In this document: one piece after another, positions 25,234-36,074 of the stretch
How positions within the stretch are numbered: the first letter of the stretch is position 1
Layout: each line of letters starts with the position of its first letter
Assembly: GCF_945956895.1 (NCBI RefSeq)
Contig: NZ_CAMFJF010000001.1
Coordinates: 62,001 to 126,000 of the forward strand
Length of the DNA stretch: 64,000 nt
Direction: 5' to 3'
DNA from: an uncultured Allobosea sp.
GTDB lineage: Bacteria; Pseudomonadota; Alphaproteobacteria; Rhizobiales; Beijerinckiaceae
Translations under genes and position numbers: made by a program
Notes under the pieces: model-generated
What the model was told of the DNA's origin: nothing
The model's input: only the letters and a program-made list of their open reading frames with translations
Database searches by the model: none

Positions 25234-25491
25234 TCAGCGTCCGCGCGCTTCGAGAGCGGCGACGCGCTCCTCGATCGCGGCGAGTTCCTCGGCGAAATTG
25301 CCGGTGACCGATTTCGCCATGACGAGCAGGCCGGCGGTGTCACGGCGCTGCTTGCGGACGAGGTCGCCCATAGTGTCGAAGCGCTGCTCCAGATGCTCGA
25401 AGCGCGTATTCACCTCTGCCCTGAACGAAGACAGGTCCGCCTGAATCTTCTTCAGGATCTCGAACATTGCGCTCTGCACATTCTCGCTCAT
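25234..25491 (-). CDS. Small coiled-coil protein of unknown function
   Basis: 85 residues: MSENVQSAMFEILKKIQADL, then FRAEVNTRFEHLEQRFDTM heptads, and EELAAIEERVAALEARG. All of it is predicted as one helical coiled coil without membrane segment. It lies between pgk and fba on the same strand. No family name could be given. An upstream in-frame start would add a Cys-rich, non-conserved tail. Confidence 0.72.
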   Translation of the reverse strand: MSENVQSAMFEILKKIQADLSSFRAEVNTRFEHLEQRFDTMGDLVRKQRRDTAGLLVMAKSVTGNFAEELAAIEERVAALEARGR

Positions 25492-25546
25492 CAAGAGAAC
25501 ATAGCATAAACATGAACTGCCGCAAGGGCAGCTCATGTCGGTTGGA

Positions 25547-26740
25547 TCAGCGCTTCCGCAGCGCCTCGACGCCGGGCAGGGCCTTGCCTTCCATCCATTC
25601 GAGGAAGGCGCCGCCTGCCGTCGAGACATAGGACAGGTCGTCCGCGACGCCGGCATGGTTCATGGCCGCGACGGTGTCGCCACCGCCGGCGACCGCGACG
25701 AGCCCACCGGCCTTGACGCGCTTGGCCGCAGCCTTGGCGACGGCGACCGTCGCGGTATCGAAGGGCGGCAGCTCGAAGGCGCCGAAGGGACCGTTCCAGA
25801 CCAGCGTCCTGACCTTCTCAAGATGCAGCACGACTTCAGCGATCGAGAGCGGGCCGGCGTCGAGGATCATCTCGTCGGCTTCGACCTCGCCGACCGGCAC
25901 GACGCGGTAGCTGGGATGGGCCTTGAATTCGCGGGCGACCAGCGCGTCGATCGGCAGCAGGATCTCGCAGCCGGCCGCCTTGGCCTTCTCCTCGATCTCG
26001 CGGGCGGTGCCGACGAGGTCATGCTCGCAGAGCGACTTGCCGACATCGACGCCGCGCGCGGCGAGGAAGGTATTGGCCATGCCGCCGCCGATGGCGAGCA
26101 CGTCGACCTTCCTGACGAGATTGCCGAGCAGGTCGAGCTTAGTCGAGACCTTGGCGCCGCCGACGATCGCCATGACCGGGCGGGCGGGATTGTCGAGGCC
26201 GGCGGACAGGGCTTCGAGTTCCGCCTGCATGGTGCGCCCGGCATAGGCCGGCAGGACATGGGCGAGGCCTTCGGTCGAGGCATGCGCCCGGTGGGCGGCC
26301 GAGAAAGCGTCGTTGACATAGAGATCGCCATTGGCGGCGAGCGCCCTGACGAACTCGGGATCGTTCTTCTCGTCGCCGGCGTGGAAGCGGGTGTTCTCCA
26401 GCAGCAGCACGTCGCCGTTCTTCGCAGCCGTCAGGGCTTTGGCGACATCGTCGCCGATGCAGTCGTCGACGAAGGTGACGGGGCGGCCGAGCGCCTGCGT
26501 CAGCGCGGGCACGACCTGCCGCAGGCTGTTCTTGTCGTCGCGGCCCTTCGGGCGGCCGAAATGGGCGAGCAGGACGACCTTGCCGCCCTTGTCGGCGATC
26601 TCGCGGATCGTCGGCAGGATGCGGTCGATGCGGGTGGTGTCGCTGACCTTGCCATCCTCCATGGGAACGTTGAGGTCGACACGGACAAGCACGCGCTTAG
26701 CCGAGAGATCGGCGTCATCGAGGGTGCGGAAGGCGGTCAT
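25547..26740 (-). CDS. pgk: Phosphoglycerate kinase
   Basis: 397 residues with [19 protein letters not shown] at the N-terminus (substrate loop), [13 protein letters not shown], the hinge [12 protein letters not shown], and nucleotide-binding [13 protein letters not shown] and [12 protein letters not shown]. It transfers phosphate between 1,3-bisphosphoglycerate and ADP. Third enzyme of the local glycolysis/Calvin array. Confidence 0.97.
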   Translation of the reverse strand: MTAFRTLDDADLSAKRVLVRVDLNVPMEDGKVSDTTRIDRILPTIREIADKGGKVVLLAHFGRPKGRDDKNSLRQVVPALTQALGRPVTFVDDCIGDDVAKALTAAKNGDVLLLENTRFHAGDEKNDPEFVRALAANGDLYVNDAFSAAHRAHASTEGLAHVLPAYAGRTMQAELEALSAGLDNPARPVMAIVGGAKVSTKLDLLGNLVRKVDVLAIGGGMANTFLAARGVDVGKSLCEHDLVGTAREIEEKAKAAGCEILLPIDALVAREFKAHPSYRVVPVGEVEADEMILDAGPLSIAEVVLHLEKVRTLVWNGPFGAFELPPFDTATVAVAKAAAKRVKAGGLVAVAGGGDTVAAMNHAGVADDLSYVSTAGGAFLEWMEGKALPGVEALRKR

Positions 26741-26749
26741 CGGGCTCTC

Positions 26750-27325
26750 TTATCGGATGCGTTCGAACAGGCTGGGATAATCGACGACGAGGCCGTCCTC
26801 GTCGACAGGCAATTCGGCTTCGAAGCTGCCATCGGCTGCCTGGTAGCGGAACAGGCGTGGCGCGAGGCAAGTATAGACCTGCCGGTCGAGGCGCGGCACG
26901 AAATCGTCGAAGGGGATGTAGAGCATCGCGAACTCGCGGCTCTGGCCGATCTCCCAAGGCTCCCGCCGGATCGGCAGGGTGTTGGTGAAGGGCGAGCCCT
27001 GCAGGTCGATGTCGATGCAGTCGTCGAAACCGGCGAGGTGCTCACCGAAGACGTCGCGCCAGACGCCATCGCGCCTTTCCAGGAAGACGCGCCGGCCGTC
27101 GGTCGCGGCGATAGTGACGGCGGTCACGGTAAAGTCCTGGCCGCAGTCGATGGCGTAGGACACGCCGTAGGGCTCGCCACCGCCGCGCTCGCCGATGACC
27201 ACAGCTTCGGCGTGGAGGCCGTCAGGCGCGCTGCGCAGCGTGAAATGCTCCAGTCCGACACCCTCGACCGGCCGCCAGCGCAGGCTGCGCGGCACGGCAA
27301 GGAGGGCGACGTCCCGAAAGCTCAT
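26750..27325 (-). CDS. Putative glycolipid-binding protein (DUF1089)
   Basis: 191 residues matching the DUF1089 beta-barrel fold in pattern: WRPVEGVGLEHFTL, VSYAIDCGQDFTV, GCDDCIDIDLQGSPFTNTLP-like block (FDDCIDIDLQGSPFTNTL) and the YTCLAPRLFRYQ end. Some members bind lipids; the ligand is unknown. Its start overlaps the preceding gene's stop by four bases, and pgk follows within ten bases, so it lies inside the gap-pgk transcript. Confidence 0.8.
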   Translation of the reverse strand: MSFRDVALLAVPRSLRWRPVEGVGLEHFTLRSAPDGLHAEAVVIGERGGGEPYGVSYAIDCGQDFTVTAVTIAATDGRRVFLERRDGVWRDVFGEHLAGFDDCIDIDLQGSPFTNTLPIRREPWEIGQSREFAMLYIPFDDFVPRLDRQVYTCLAPRLFRYQAADGSFEAELPVDEDGLVVDYPSLFERIR

Positions 27326-27771
27326 CGCGGCAGCAGGCCTCCGAACAGGCCGGGCACGCCGAATTTCAGCACGAGGATGGTGAGGATCACGGTCAGCACG
27401 GCCGTGACGATCGCGGTCATGAACAGCGTGCCGGCGCGCGGGGTCGCATCGACGCGGTTACGCAGGGCGGTGATCTCGCCGCGGATCGAAGCGAAATCCA
27501 TGGTTCCGGCGGCGGCATCGACCTTATGGGCGCTGCGCTCCAGCGAGGCTTCCGCGCGGGTCAGCACGGCCTCGTAGCGGGCGAATTTCTCCTCGATGCG
27601 CGCCGCCTTCTCCTCGATGCGGGAGAGCTGGTCGAGCTTGCGCGGCTCGGTGACGGGCGCTGCGGTCTCGGCGGGCGTCGTCGCCACGAGGGTCGGGCCG
27701 GATGCGGGGGGCGCCATGACGGGCGGCTCGGTATTCGCCGGGGTCACGACAGTCGGCTCGATCTTGGCCAT
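27322..27771 (-). CDS. Hypothetical C-terminally membrane-anchored coiled-coil protein
   Basis: 149 residues: a Pro/Thr-rich N-terminus (about 1-45), a helical charged region (LSRIEEKAARIEEKFARYEAVL...) and one hydrophobic helix near the C-terminus (TLFMTAIVTAVLTVILTILVLKFG). No domain is recognised. ATG 27771 is chosen over 27831 because the extension is Arg-rich and poorly conserved in character. It overlaps the DUF1089 gene by four bases, which suggests linked expression. Confidence 0.75.
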   Translation of the reverse strand: MAKIEPTVVTPANTEPPVMAPPASGPTLVATTPAETAAPVTEPRKLDQLSRIEEKAARIEEKFARYEAVLTRAEASLERSAHKVDAAAGTMDFASIRGEITALRNRVDATPRAGTLFMTAIVTAVLTVILTILVLKFGVPGLFGGLLPR

Positions 27772-27872
27772 AGGCGCTCCGTAGCTGGGACGTATCGGGC
27801 GAAGCCGCGCCTTGGCAGCGCGGCCTCGCATTCAGGTGTCATGCCCTCAGAGAAGGGCAGAAAGGTGATGGA

Positions 27873-28883
<1,011 letters not shown>

Positions 28884-28975
28884 GTCTTCCTCTCCTTCGC
28901 CGAGCGTCCGGCGTAAGCCGTCGCTATCCACGCGGGCAATTCGGCCAAAGCATGGCCGAACGCAAGATAAAAACC

Positions 28976-29063
28976 GTCATTGCGAGGAGCGAAGCGACGA
29001 AGCAATCCAGGGGGGATCTAGAGCGCTGCCGCCCCTGGATTGCTTCGCTCCGCTCGCAATGAC
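28976..29063. repeat. Family B palindromic element
   Basis: GTCATTGCGAGGAGCGAAGC... and ...CTCCGCTCGCAATGAC, with AATCCAGGGG/CCCCTGGATT inner arms. It lies between gap and tkt, immediately after the tkt stop. Confidence 0.85.
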
Positions 29064-29069
29064 GGGTTG

Positions 29070-31067
29070 TCAGCCGTTGTGCTGCTTCATCGCGGCGTCG
29101 GCGATCGCCTCCGCCGTGATGCCGAAATGCTTGTAGACCTCCTTGTAGGGGGCGCTGGCGCCGAAGGAGTTCATGCCGATGAAGGTGCCGTCATGGCCGA
29201 TCACGGCATCCCAGCCGAAGCGCACGCCGGCCTCGACAGCGATCTTGACCGGAGCCGAGCCGATGATCGCGGCCTGAGTGGCCTCGTCCTGCTGCAGCAG
29301 AAGCTCGAGCGAGGGCACCGAGACGACGCGGGCGCGGATGCCCTTATCGGCCAGCAGCTTGCGAGCGGTGACGGCGAGTTCGACCTCGGAGCCCGATGCG
29401 AAGAGCGAGACCTGGGCCTTGCCGCCCTCGGCCGCCAGCAACTCATAGGCGCCGGTGGTCGAGCGGTTCTTGGCCGAAGCGTCGGTGCGCAGCTGCGGCA
29501 GGTTCTGGCGCGAGAGCGCCAGCACCGTCGGGCCGTCGGTGCGTTCCAGCGCCGCCTGCCAGGCTTCCGCGGTCTCGATCGTGTCGGCCGGGCGGAAGAC
29601 GCGCATGTTCGGCATAGCGCGCAGCGAAGCGATCTGTTCGATCGGCTGGTGGGTCGGGCCGTCCTCGCCGAGGCCGATCGAGTCATGGGTCATGACATAG
29701 ACGACCGGCAGGCCCATCAGGGCGGCGAGACGCATCGAGGGGCGGGCATAGTCGGCGAAGACCAGGAAGGTGCCGCCGCCGGTGCGGAAGCCGCCATGCA
29801 GCGTGATGCCGTTCATCGCGGCGGCCATGCCGTGCTCGCGGATGCCGTAGCGGACATAGCGGCCCTTCGGGGTCTTCGGGGTGAAGTCCTCGGCGGCCTT
29901 GGTGCGGGTGTTGTTCGACGGGGTCAGGTCGGCCGAGCCCATCACCAGCTCCGGCATGATCGGGGTGATGGCTTCGAGCGCCAGCTCCGAGGCCTTGCGG
30001 GTGGCCACAGCCTGCGGCGCTGCGATCAGCGCCTTCTTGTGGGCGAGGATGACCTTGTCGAGTTTCGCAGGAACCGTGTGGGCGAGGCGACGGTCGAACT
30101 CGCCGCGCTTGCGCTCGGAGAGGGTGGCGAAGCGCTCATTCCAGTCTTTGTGGGCGGTGTTGCCTGCAGTGCCGAAGCCGCGCCACGCCTTGAGCACGTC
30201 GGCCGCGACCTCGAAGGCGCCGCCGGTGATGCCGAGCGCCTTCTTGGCGGCGGCGAGTTCCTCGGCGCCGAGCGGCTCGCCATGGGCCTTGGAGGTGCCG
30301 GCCTTCTTCGGCGCGCCGAAGCCGATCACGGTCTTGCAGGCGATCATGGTCGGCTTGTTCGACTTTTGGGCGCGGCGGATCGCGGCCTCGATCGCCTCGG
30401 GATCATGGCCGTCGACGCGCTCCGAGCGCCAGCCGCAGGCCTTGAAGCGCGCGACCTGGTCGACATTGTCGGTGATGGTCAGCGGACCGTCGATCGAGAT
30501 GCCGTTATCGTCCCAGAGCACGATCAGCTTGTTGAGTTTCTGATGGCCGGCCAGCGCGATCGCCTCCTGGCTGATGCCCTCCATCAGGTCGCCGTCGGAG
30601 GCGAGCACATAGGTGTGGTGGTCGACGACCTTTTTGCCGAACTCGGCGGCGAGCATGCGCTCGGCCATCGCCATGCCGACGGCGGTGGCGAGGCCCTGGC
30701 CGAGCGGGCCGGTGGTGGTCTCGACGCCGGCGGTCTCGAAGTTCTCGGGATGGCCCGGAGTCCGGGAGCCGAGCTGGCGGAACTTCTCGAGGTCGGCGAG
30801 CTCCATGCCCGGCGTGCCGGTGAGGTAGAGCAGGGCGTAGAGCAGCATCGAGCCGTGGCCAGCGGAGAGCACGAAGCGGTCGCGGTCCGGCCAGCGCGGA
30901 TCGGCGGCGTCATACTTCATCACACGGGTGAACAGCACCGTCGCGACGTCGGCGGCGCCCATCGGCAGGCCGGGATGGCCGGACTTGGCCTTCTCGACGC
31001 CGTCCATCGCCAGGCCGCGGATGGCATTGGCGAGCTTGTCGTGCTGGGCGCGATCGATGGTGGTCAT
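29070..31067 (-). CDS. tkt: Transketolase
   Basis: 665 residues: N-terminal [12 protein letters not shown], the thiamine diphosphate motif [18 protein letters not shown], middle-domain [15 protein letters not shown], and [17 protein letters not shown]. It exchanges two-carbon units in the pentose phosphate and Calvin pathways. It is first of the array tkt-gap-pgk-fba, although a repeat element separates it from gap. Confidence 0.96.
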   Translation of the reverse strand: MTTIDRAQHDKLANAIRGLAMDGVEKAKSGHPGLPMGAADVATVLFTRVMKYDAADPRWPDRDRFVLSAGHGSMLLYALLYLTGTPGMELADLEKFRQLGSRTPGHPENFETAGVETTTGPLGQGLATAVGMAMAERMLAAEFGKKVVDHHTYVLASDGDLMEGISQEAIALAGHQKLNKLIVLWDDNGISIDGPLTITDNVDQVARFKACGWRSERVDGHDPEAIEAAIRRAQKSNKPTMIACKTVIGFGAPKKAGTSKAHGEPLGAEELAAAKKALGITGGAFEVAADVLKAWRGFGTAGNTAHKDWNERFATLSERKRGEFDRRLAHTVPAKLDKVILAHKKALIAAPQAVATRKASELALEAITPIMPELVMGSADLTPSNNTRTKAAEDFTPKTPKGRYVRYGIREHGMAAAMNGITLHGGFRTGGGTFLVFADYARPSMRLAALMGLPVVYVMTHDSIGLGEDGPTHQPIEQIASLRAMPNMRVFRPADTIETAEAWQAALERTDGPTVLALSRQNLPQLRTDASAKNRSTTGAYELLAAEGGKAQVSLFASGSEVELAVTARKLLADKGIRARVVSVPSLELLLQQDEATQAAIIGSAPVKIAVEAGVRFGWDAVIGHDGTFIGMNSFGASAPYKEVYKHFGITAEAIADAAMKQHNG

Positions 31068-31414
31068 GATGATCTCACAGGGCTCCGTCGGACGGGCGGG
31101 AGGGCCGGACCGGCCTGCGCGACAGCGGGCCGGCGAAAGGGGGAAGGCGGTCTTGCAGCCGCTTTCGGCAGGCTGGGAAAGGACGGGGTGGATTAGGCCC
31201 GGCCCTCCCTGCGAGTCAATTCGCGAAACCCTGCTTTTGGGGTCGCAGGCACTGCTTTCGCTCGGTTTTCCGCAGATGCCGTCTCAGCCGTGCCGGCCAA
31301 GACGTTGTGGAGACGCGCTTCCGGGCTGCGAGATCGATTCCTGTTTTCCGGCGCTTTGCTGTAAATTGAGGCACGAATCGTGTGAGCCGGCTTCGATCTG
31401 AAAGGAGAGCGACG
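31068..31414. other. Divergent intergenic region between tkt and the DUF4164 gene
   Basis: 347 bases without a supportable gene. It must hold the promoters of tkt (leftward) and of DUF4164-zapA (rightward). GCTGTAAAT near 31362 is a possible -10 element for the rightward unit, without a clear -35. No palindrome or riboswitch-like structure was recognised. Confidence 0.5.
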
Positions 31415-31726
31415 GTGGCGAGCCTGATGCTGGACAATGCGCTGGCGCGCCTCGATACGGCGCTGGGGCAGCTGGAGGCGGCGGCGCGGCGGCGGGTCGA
31501 GGCTGAGCGTGGACGTGGCAATCTCGAAACCGAACTCGCCCTGATGCAGGACGACCGGGCGCGGCTGGCGGCCGAGCTCGACGGCGCGATGTCGCGTCTG
31601 GGCCAAGTCGAGACGGCGGCTGCCGATGTCGATCAGCGGCTGGAGCGGGCGATGAATGTCGTCGGTGCGGTGATCGCGCGGGTGGAGGCGCAGCAGCCGG
31701 CGGAGCCCGATAGTCCAGCTCTTTGA
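31415..31726 (+). CDS. DUF4164 coiled-coil protein
   Basis: 103 residues, GTG start preceded by AAAGGAGAG at a normal distance (an in-frame GTG at 31382 has none). It is a single predicted coiled coil: LDNALARLDTALGQLEAAARRRVEAERG, then LALMQDDRARLAAELDGAMSRL. This family sits directly upstream of zapA in Rhizobiales and may be a division-associated partner; that is inferred from position only. Confidence 0.82.
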   Translation: MASLMLDNALARLDTALGQLEAAARRRVEAERGRGNLETELALMQDDRARLAAELDGAMSRLGQVETAAADVDQRLERAMNVVGAVIARVEAQQPAEPDSPAL

Positions 31727-31730
31727 TTTC

Positions 31731-31776
31731 GCATCGGCTTTGTCCGAAAACCGCATTCCACTTTTCGGGTCGATGC
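31731..31776. repeat. Palindromic unit of the 5721 type, copy 3
   Basis: GCATCGGCTTTGTCCGAAAACC, then CATTCCACTTTTCGGGTCGATGC. Ends and inner stem match the units at 5721 and 14472. It lies between DUF4164 and zapA. Confidence 0.8.
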
Positions 31777-31809
31777 TCTAGCCAAAGCTAAAACGGAACT
31801 GGAGACCGA

Positions 31810-32178
31810 ATGCCGCAAGTCAACGTCATGATCTCCGGGAAGGCCTATCGCATGGCCTGCGGGGAGGGCGAGGAAGCTCATCTCGAAGGGCTTGCCCGGT
31901 TCTATGACGAGAAGATCGGCGAGATGCGGCAGGCCTTCGGCGAGATCGGCGACATGCGCCTGCATGTCATGGCGGCGCTGATGGTGGCCGATGAGGTCCA
32001 TGAACTGAAGCTGCGGCTGGCAAAGCTGGAAACCGATCTCGCGGCAACGCAGGGCAATGCCGGCGCCGCCGACGAGCGCCTCAGCGAGGTCGAGGACCGG
32101 GCGGCGGAAGCGCTGGTCGCGGCGGCCGAGCGGATCGAGGGCGTGGCGCGGAGCTTGATTCCGACGGCGGTGGGGTGA
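31810..32178 (+). CDS. zapA: Cell division protein ZapA
   Basis: 122 residues: N-terminal globular part VNVMISGKAYRMACGEGEEAHLEGLA, followed by the long dimerising helix (MRLHVMAALMVADEVHELKLRLAKLE) and an Ala/Glu-rich end. ZapA bundles FtsZ filaments at mid-cell. Length is typical for alphaproteobacteria. Confidence 0.92.
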   Translation: MPQVNVMISGKAYRMACGEGEEAHLEGLARFYDEKIGEMRQAFGEIGDMRLHVMAALMVADEVHELKLRLAKLETDLAATQGNAGAADERLSEVEDRAAEALVAAAERIEGVARSLIPTAVG

Positions 32179-32189
32179 GAGAGACAAGC

Positions 32190-32280
32190 GTCATGCTCGG
32201 GCTTGACCCGAGCATCTCGTGAGGAAGAGGCGCTTCATCCTGCCGGAGATTCTCGGGTCTTCGCTTCGCCCGAGAATGAC
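32190..32280. repeat. Family C palindromic element (GTCATGCTCGGGCTTGACCC)
   Basis: GTCATGCTCGGGCTTGACCC, then GAGCATCTCGTG...; the far end is ATTCTCGGGTCTTCGCTTCG, then CCCGAGAATGAC. It lies between convergent zapA and pal. Confidence 0.85.
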
Positions 32281-32296
32281 GCCCTGTTCAAGAATG

Positions 32297-32330
32297 AAAA
32301 GGCCCCGGATGTTTCCATCCGGGGCCTTTT
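32297..32330 (-). terminator. Rho-independent terminator of pal (two-way)
   Basis: AAAAGGCCCCGGATG/CATCCGGGGCCTTTT is a fifteen-base-pair stem with a TTTC loop, 20 bases after the pal stop; T runs exist on both strands. Confidence 0.9.
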
Positions 32331-32350
32331 CATTTGTCTCTGCGTCGGGA

Positions 32351-32872
32351 TCAGACGCCCGGGGCGCCGCCGGCGCCATCCAGCACCGTGACGGAGCGGC
32401 GGTTCTGCGACCAGCAGGAGATGTCGTTGCAGACCGCGACCGGGCGCTCCTTGCCGTAGGAGATGGTGCGCATGCGGTTGGCCGGGATGCCACGCGAGGC
32501 GAGATAGTCGCGCACGGTCTGGGCGCGGCGGGCGCCGAGCGAATAGTTGTACTCGCGGGTGCCGCGCTCGTCGGCATGGCCTTCGACGGTGAAGGTGTAG
32601 CGCGGATAGCGCTGCAGCCAGCCGGCCTGCTTGTCGAGGGTGGCGGTCGCGGTCGAGGTCAGGTCGGTCGAGTCGGTCTCGAAGAAGACGCGGTCGCCGA
32701 CATTGACGACGAAGTCCTGCGCGCTGCCCGGCGTTGCTGCGCCGCCGGCGCCGAAGCCCGAACCGTTGGCATCGGCGTTCTGGTCCTTGGCGCAAGCGCC
32801 GAGCGCGAGGGTGGCGGCGAGGGCGGCAGCGAAGCGGACGGCACGGCCGCTGGGAATGAGAGTGGACAACAT
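32351..32872 (-). CDS. pal: Peptidoglycan-associated lipoprotein Pal
   Basis: 173 residues: lipoprotein signal with lipobox LGAC (Cys27), then an OmpA-like domain with VFFETDSTDL, VEGHADERGTREYNYSLGARRA and RTISYGKERPV. Pal anchors the outer membrane to peptidoglycan and binds TolB. It is separated from tolB by two unrelated genes, unlike the usual tolB-pal order. Confidence 0.95.
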   Translation of the reverse strand: MLSTLIPSGRAVRFAAALAATLALGACAKDQNADANGSGFGAGGAATPGSAQDFVVNVGDRVFFETDSTDLTSTATATLDKQAGWLQRYPRYTFTVEGHADERGTREYNYSLGARRAQTVRDYLASRGIPANRMRTISYGKERPVAVCNDISCWSQNRRSVTVLDGAGGAPGV

Positions 32873-33198
32873 GGCTGGACTCCGGGGCAATCGAATTGTG
32901 TGGCGGTGCACTTCGAGGAAGGCTTCGCGAGGCCTCATCAATGAACCGTCAACCTAAACGAGACCTTGCCAAATCAGGGCGAAGTGGCGGCATTGCGGCT
33001 TATGGTTAACCAATTATGGCAAAAGGCGATTCCGGGAGGGGCTGTGGTGCGGCGGCCACATCGGCACTCACCCGTGAAAGAAGCTTGCAGATCACCCGGA
33101 CAATTGCAGCGCCTGTTTCGCCGGAACGGCTCTATCGTTGCCTGAACATCGGCTCGGTACTTGCTTCGTTCCCGCCTTCCCTTCGATCGGAGATCGCG

Positions 33199-33999
33199 AT
33201 GGCTCATTCCCTCAAGTCCGGCGCTGCGAGCGTGGCGCCCCTTCGTGGTCCCAACCAGCCCGATCTCGATTCCGATCTCGTCTGGGAGGCGCGCCGCGAC
33301 CTTGCCGCGGCCTTCCGCATGGCGGCGCGCTATGGCTTCGAGGAGGGGATCTGCAATCACTTCTCGGCGCTGGTGCCGGGCCATGACGACCTGTTCATCG
33401 TCAATCCCTATGGCTGGGCCTTCCGGGAGCTGACCGCCTCGAAGCTTCTGATCTGCGACTTCCACGGCAATGTCGTCTCGGGCGAGGGCCAGCCGGAGGC
33501 GACCGCCTTCTACATCCACGCGCGGATCCACAAGAACGTTCCGCGCGCCAAGGTCGCGTTCCATACGCATATGCCATACGCGACGGCGCTTTCGATGACC
33601 GAGGGGGATCCGCTGATCTTCGCCGGGCAGACGGCACTGAAGTTCTACGGCCGCACCGCCGTCGACCGAGACTATAACGGGCTGGCGCTGGACGAGCGCG
33701 AGGGTGACCGCATCGCCGCCGCGATTGGCGATGCCGATATCGTCTTCATGAAGCATCACGGCGTGATGGTGCTCGGGCCAAACATCGCCGAGGCCTGGGA
33801 CGACCTCTATTATCTGGAGCGCGCCTGCGAAGTGCAGGCATTGGCGCTCTCGACCGGGCGCGAGGTCAAGCCGGTGAGGCCCGAGATCGCCGAAGCGGCC
33901 TATCGCCAGATGCGCGAGGGCGATCCGGAATCGGCGCGCCTGCACCTGGCCTCGATCCGCCGCCAGCTCGACGCCGAGGAACCGGTCTATCGTGATTGA
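33199..33999 (+). CDS. Class II aldolase/adducin family protein
   Basis: 266 residues of the AraD/FucA-type fold: DLAAAFRMAARYGFEEGICNHFSAL, metal-binding HTHMPYATAL (two His) and KHHGVMVLGP (third His pair). Members are sugar-phosphate aldolases, epimerases or of unknown activity; the substrate is not clear. ATG 33199 is chosen because the upstream frame has no conserved start. It stands alone on the plus strand between pal and an autotransporter gene. Confidence 0.85.
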   Translation: MAHSLKSGAASVAPLRGPNQPDLDSDLVWEARRDLAAAFRMAARYGFEEGICNHFSALVPGHDDLFIVNPYGWAFRELTASKLLICDFHGNVVSGEGQPEATAFYIHARIHKNVPRAKVAFHTHMPYATALSMTEGDPLIFAGQTALKFYGRTAVDRDYNGLALDEREGDRIAAAIGDADIVFMKHHGVMVLGPNIAEAWDDLYYLERACEVQALALSTGREVKPVRPEIAEAAYRQMREGDPESARLHLASIRRQLDAEEPVYRD

Positions 34000-34044
34000 A
34001 CCGGAAGGAAACCGGCGACCGTGCGGGGCACGGTCGCCCGCAGC

Positions 34045-35880
34045 TCAGAACCGGACGTCCATCCGGGCTTTCAGGGCGTGGTCCTGATTGTCCTTCGCGA
34101 TGGCGCCGGTATAGGCGATGCTCGCGACCAATTGCTTGCTGATCTGCCAATCGAGCCGCGCTTCGGCGATCAGGCTGTCCCGCGCGATGGGAACGCCTTG
34201 CACGGCGAAGGCGCTCCCGATCGAGCGAAAGCCCAGAAGGGCCTTGCCGTCGACGTCGCCAAAAGCGTGCTGCCAGCCGAGCGTCGCCCGGGCGGTCAGC
34301 GGAAGCGAGGTTCCCAGCTTGGTCGCGAAATGGGCGCCGATCGTCGAGGTGGGTATGGTCTGATCCTGGCTCGCGCCGAAAAGCGCCGCCGGGCCACCGA
34401 TCTCGTTGAACGAGTCGGTGTGGAGCCGGACGACCGCCACCCCGGCGAACGGCTCGACCTGGAACGCACCGTAGTTCAGCCGGTAACCCGCTTCGCCGAA
34501 GGCCTGGGCGGTGTAGCCGTCGAGCTTGGTCTTGAAGGCGCTGTTCAGGCCGGGAACAAGAACGGCACGGCTCATCTCGATGTCGTTATTGGTGTAGGCG
34601 GCACCAAGGCGGAGATTGATATTGCCGAACGAGGTGGCGCCGTAGAGCGAGCCGAAGACGCCGTTGACGTTTCCGGAGGAAAGGCGCGAGTCCATGTCGA
34701 AATTCGTGCGCGTATAGCCGCCGGCGACACCGAGGCGCGTTTCTCCGCCGAGCCAGTCGAAGCCGACATCGCCGCCGATGATGAAGCCGCCCGTGGAGCG
34801 GTCGGTCTTCGCCGTATTCGCGTTGCCGTCGGTCCGGCCGCGGGCTCCGAGCGCCTCACCCCAGAGGGAGTAGCGGCTGGCGCCGCGGAACTGCGTCGGC
34901 ACCTGCATCGCGACCGGGCGGGCCTTGCCGCCCGGCAGATCGGAGGATTGCATGGCATAGACGGTTTGCGTCGGCACGGAGCCGACCGGCCCGTCGAAGC
35001 CGAAATTCTGGCCGGAACGCAGATAGCCCAGCACCGAGTTCCGCACGAGCGAGGCGTCGGCGAAGGTCGTGCTGGCTATGTTGGCGTAGCCGTCGCCCGA
35101 GAGCTGGGTGAGGCTGCCGGCCAGCTGCTCCTGGCTCTGCAGGAACAGGTTGAGGAATTCGGGCGGCAGGTCGCCGGTCCTGTCGATCTGATTGTTCAGC
35201 GCGGTCGCGGTCGAGGCCTGATTGATGGTCAGCCCGGCCAGCGAGAAATAGGGCAGGCCGAAGGTCGCGGCGAACGCCAGGTCTTCCGGGATGAAGCTCC
35301 ACATCGATGACGTGAGGCTGCCGAGCCCGAGCGAACCATTGTTGATGAAGACGAACTGCCCGCCCGCATATTGTGTATTGTTGGTCAGTGCGCCGTAGCG
35401 GGCGTTTCCGTTCGCTCCGGGAATGTTCGTCGTCGTGAACAGCAGGACGTATTGCTGGCCCGGCGTCAGCGACAGCAGACCCGTCGAAACCTTGTAGGCC
35501 GCATAGCCGGTTCCCGAGATCGTCATCACCGGCGATTCGAACAAGGCGGATCCCGTGGCGCGCCGGTTCACGCTATCCCAGGCATAGACATAGGCTTGGA
35601 AGGGAATGTCGGCACCGCTTTGGCGCGACACATTGAAGGTGAAGCTGGTCAGGCGCCGGCTGCTGCTGTCGGCCGTGATCGTCTGGCCGTAGGTCGCGGT
35701 ATTGGGGCGCCCGAAGCTCGAGATGAACGACGTGCCGTTCCAAAAGGGCGTGGTGTCGATATTCTGGGCGCTCGCCGGGGCCGCGAGGAATATCGCTGCA
35801 AGGGCCGAGCCGGCCCCCAAAAGGCGTCCCAGCTGTCGCAGCCTGCGTGGAGAGCGGCTCTCACCTGAAGACGTTGCCAT
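34045..35880 (-). CDS. Autotransporter (type Va) with a beta-sandwich passenger
   Basis: 611 residues. Signal peptide to about 38 (cleavage ASA-QN). Passenger about 44-200 is beta-rich (FTFNVSRQSGADIPFQAYVYAWD), like surface beta-sandwich modules rather than a long beta-helix. A helical linker (218-300) has the autotransporter-like LSGDGYANIASTTF motif. The barrel (about 335-611) starts at LWGEALGARG and ends in the terminal Phe of KARMDVRF, the signal for BAM assembly. AGGGG seven bases upstream fixes ATG 35880. The passenger's target is unknown. It lies between tolB and the aldolase and is probably an insertion in the tol region. Confidence 0.88.
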   Translation of the reverse strand: MATSSGESRSPRRLRQLGRLLGAGSALAAIFLAAPASAQNIDTTPFWNGTSFISSFGRPNTATYGQTITADSSSRRLTSFTFNVSRQSGADIPFQAYVYAWDSVNRRATGSALFESPVMTISGTGYAAYKVSTGLLSLTPGQQYVLLFTTTNIPGANGNARYGALTNNTQYAGGQFVFINNGSLGLGSLTSSMWSFIPEDLAFAATFGLPYFSLAGLTINQASTATALNNQIDRTGDLPPEFLNLFLQSQEQLAGSLTQLSGDGYANIASTTFADASLVRNSVLGYLRSGQNFGFDGPVGSVPTQTVYAMQSSDLPGGKARPVAMQVPTQFRGASRYSLWGEALGARGRTDGNANTAKTDRSTGGFIIGGDVGFDWLGGETRLGVAGGYTRTNFDMDSRLSSGNVNGVFGSLYGATSFGNINLRLGAAYTNNDIEMSRAVLVPGLNSAFKTKLDGYTAQAFGEAGYRLNYGAFQVEPFAGVAVVRLHTDSFNEIGGPAALFGASQDQTIPTSTIGAHFATKLGTSLPLTARATLGWQHAFGDVDGKALLGFRSIGSAFAVQGVPIARDSLIAEARLDWQISKQLVASIAYTGAIAKDNQDHALKARMDVRF

Positions 35881-36074
35881 CGATTGCCCCTGCACGCCCG
35901 ATCAAACTCTTGATTCGAACGGTACAAATCGATGGGGCTCTGACGCAAGGTAACAGGCCGCGTGTCTGCCGCTTTTCAACGGGCAGTTGCATTTTCGGTA
36001 CGTCATGACGGCCTGCTTCCGAAGCCGCCCGGCGGGACCGGGCAGCTTCCCGTCAGACCGGCACGGGTTTCGCC

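Noticed and set aside
29040-31196. A 718-codon open frame on the plus strand across tkt
   Set aside because: It lies opposite a complete transketolase. Long antisense frames are expected in GC-rich codon-biased DNA; the translation has no motif.
33001-33015. TTAACCAT-type CtrA half-site on the minus strand about 130 bases upstream of pal
   Set aside because: Only a half-site, embedded in a short symmetric GGTTAACC; chance cannot be excluded.
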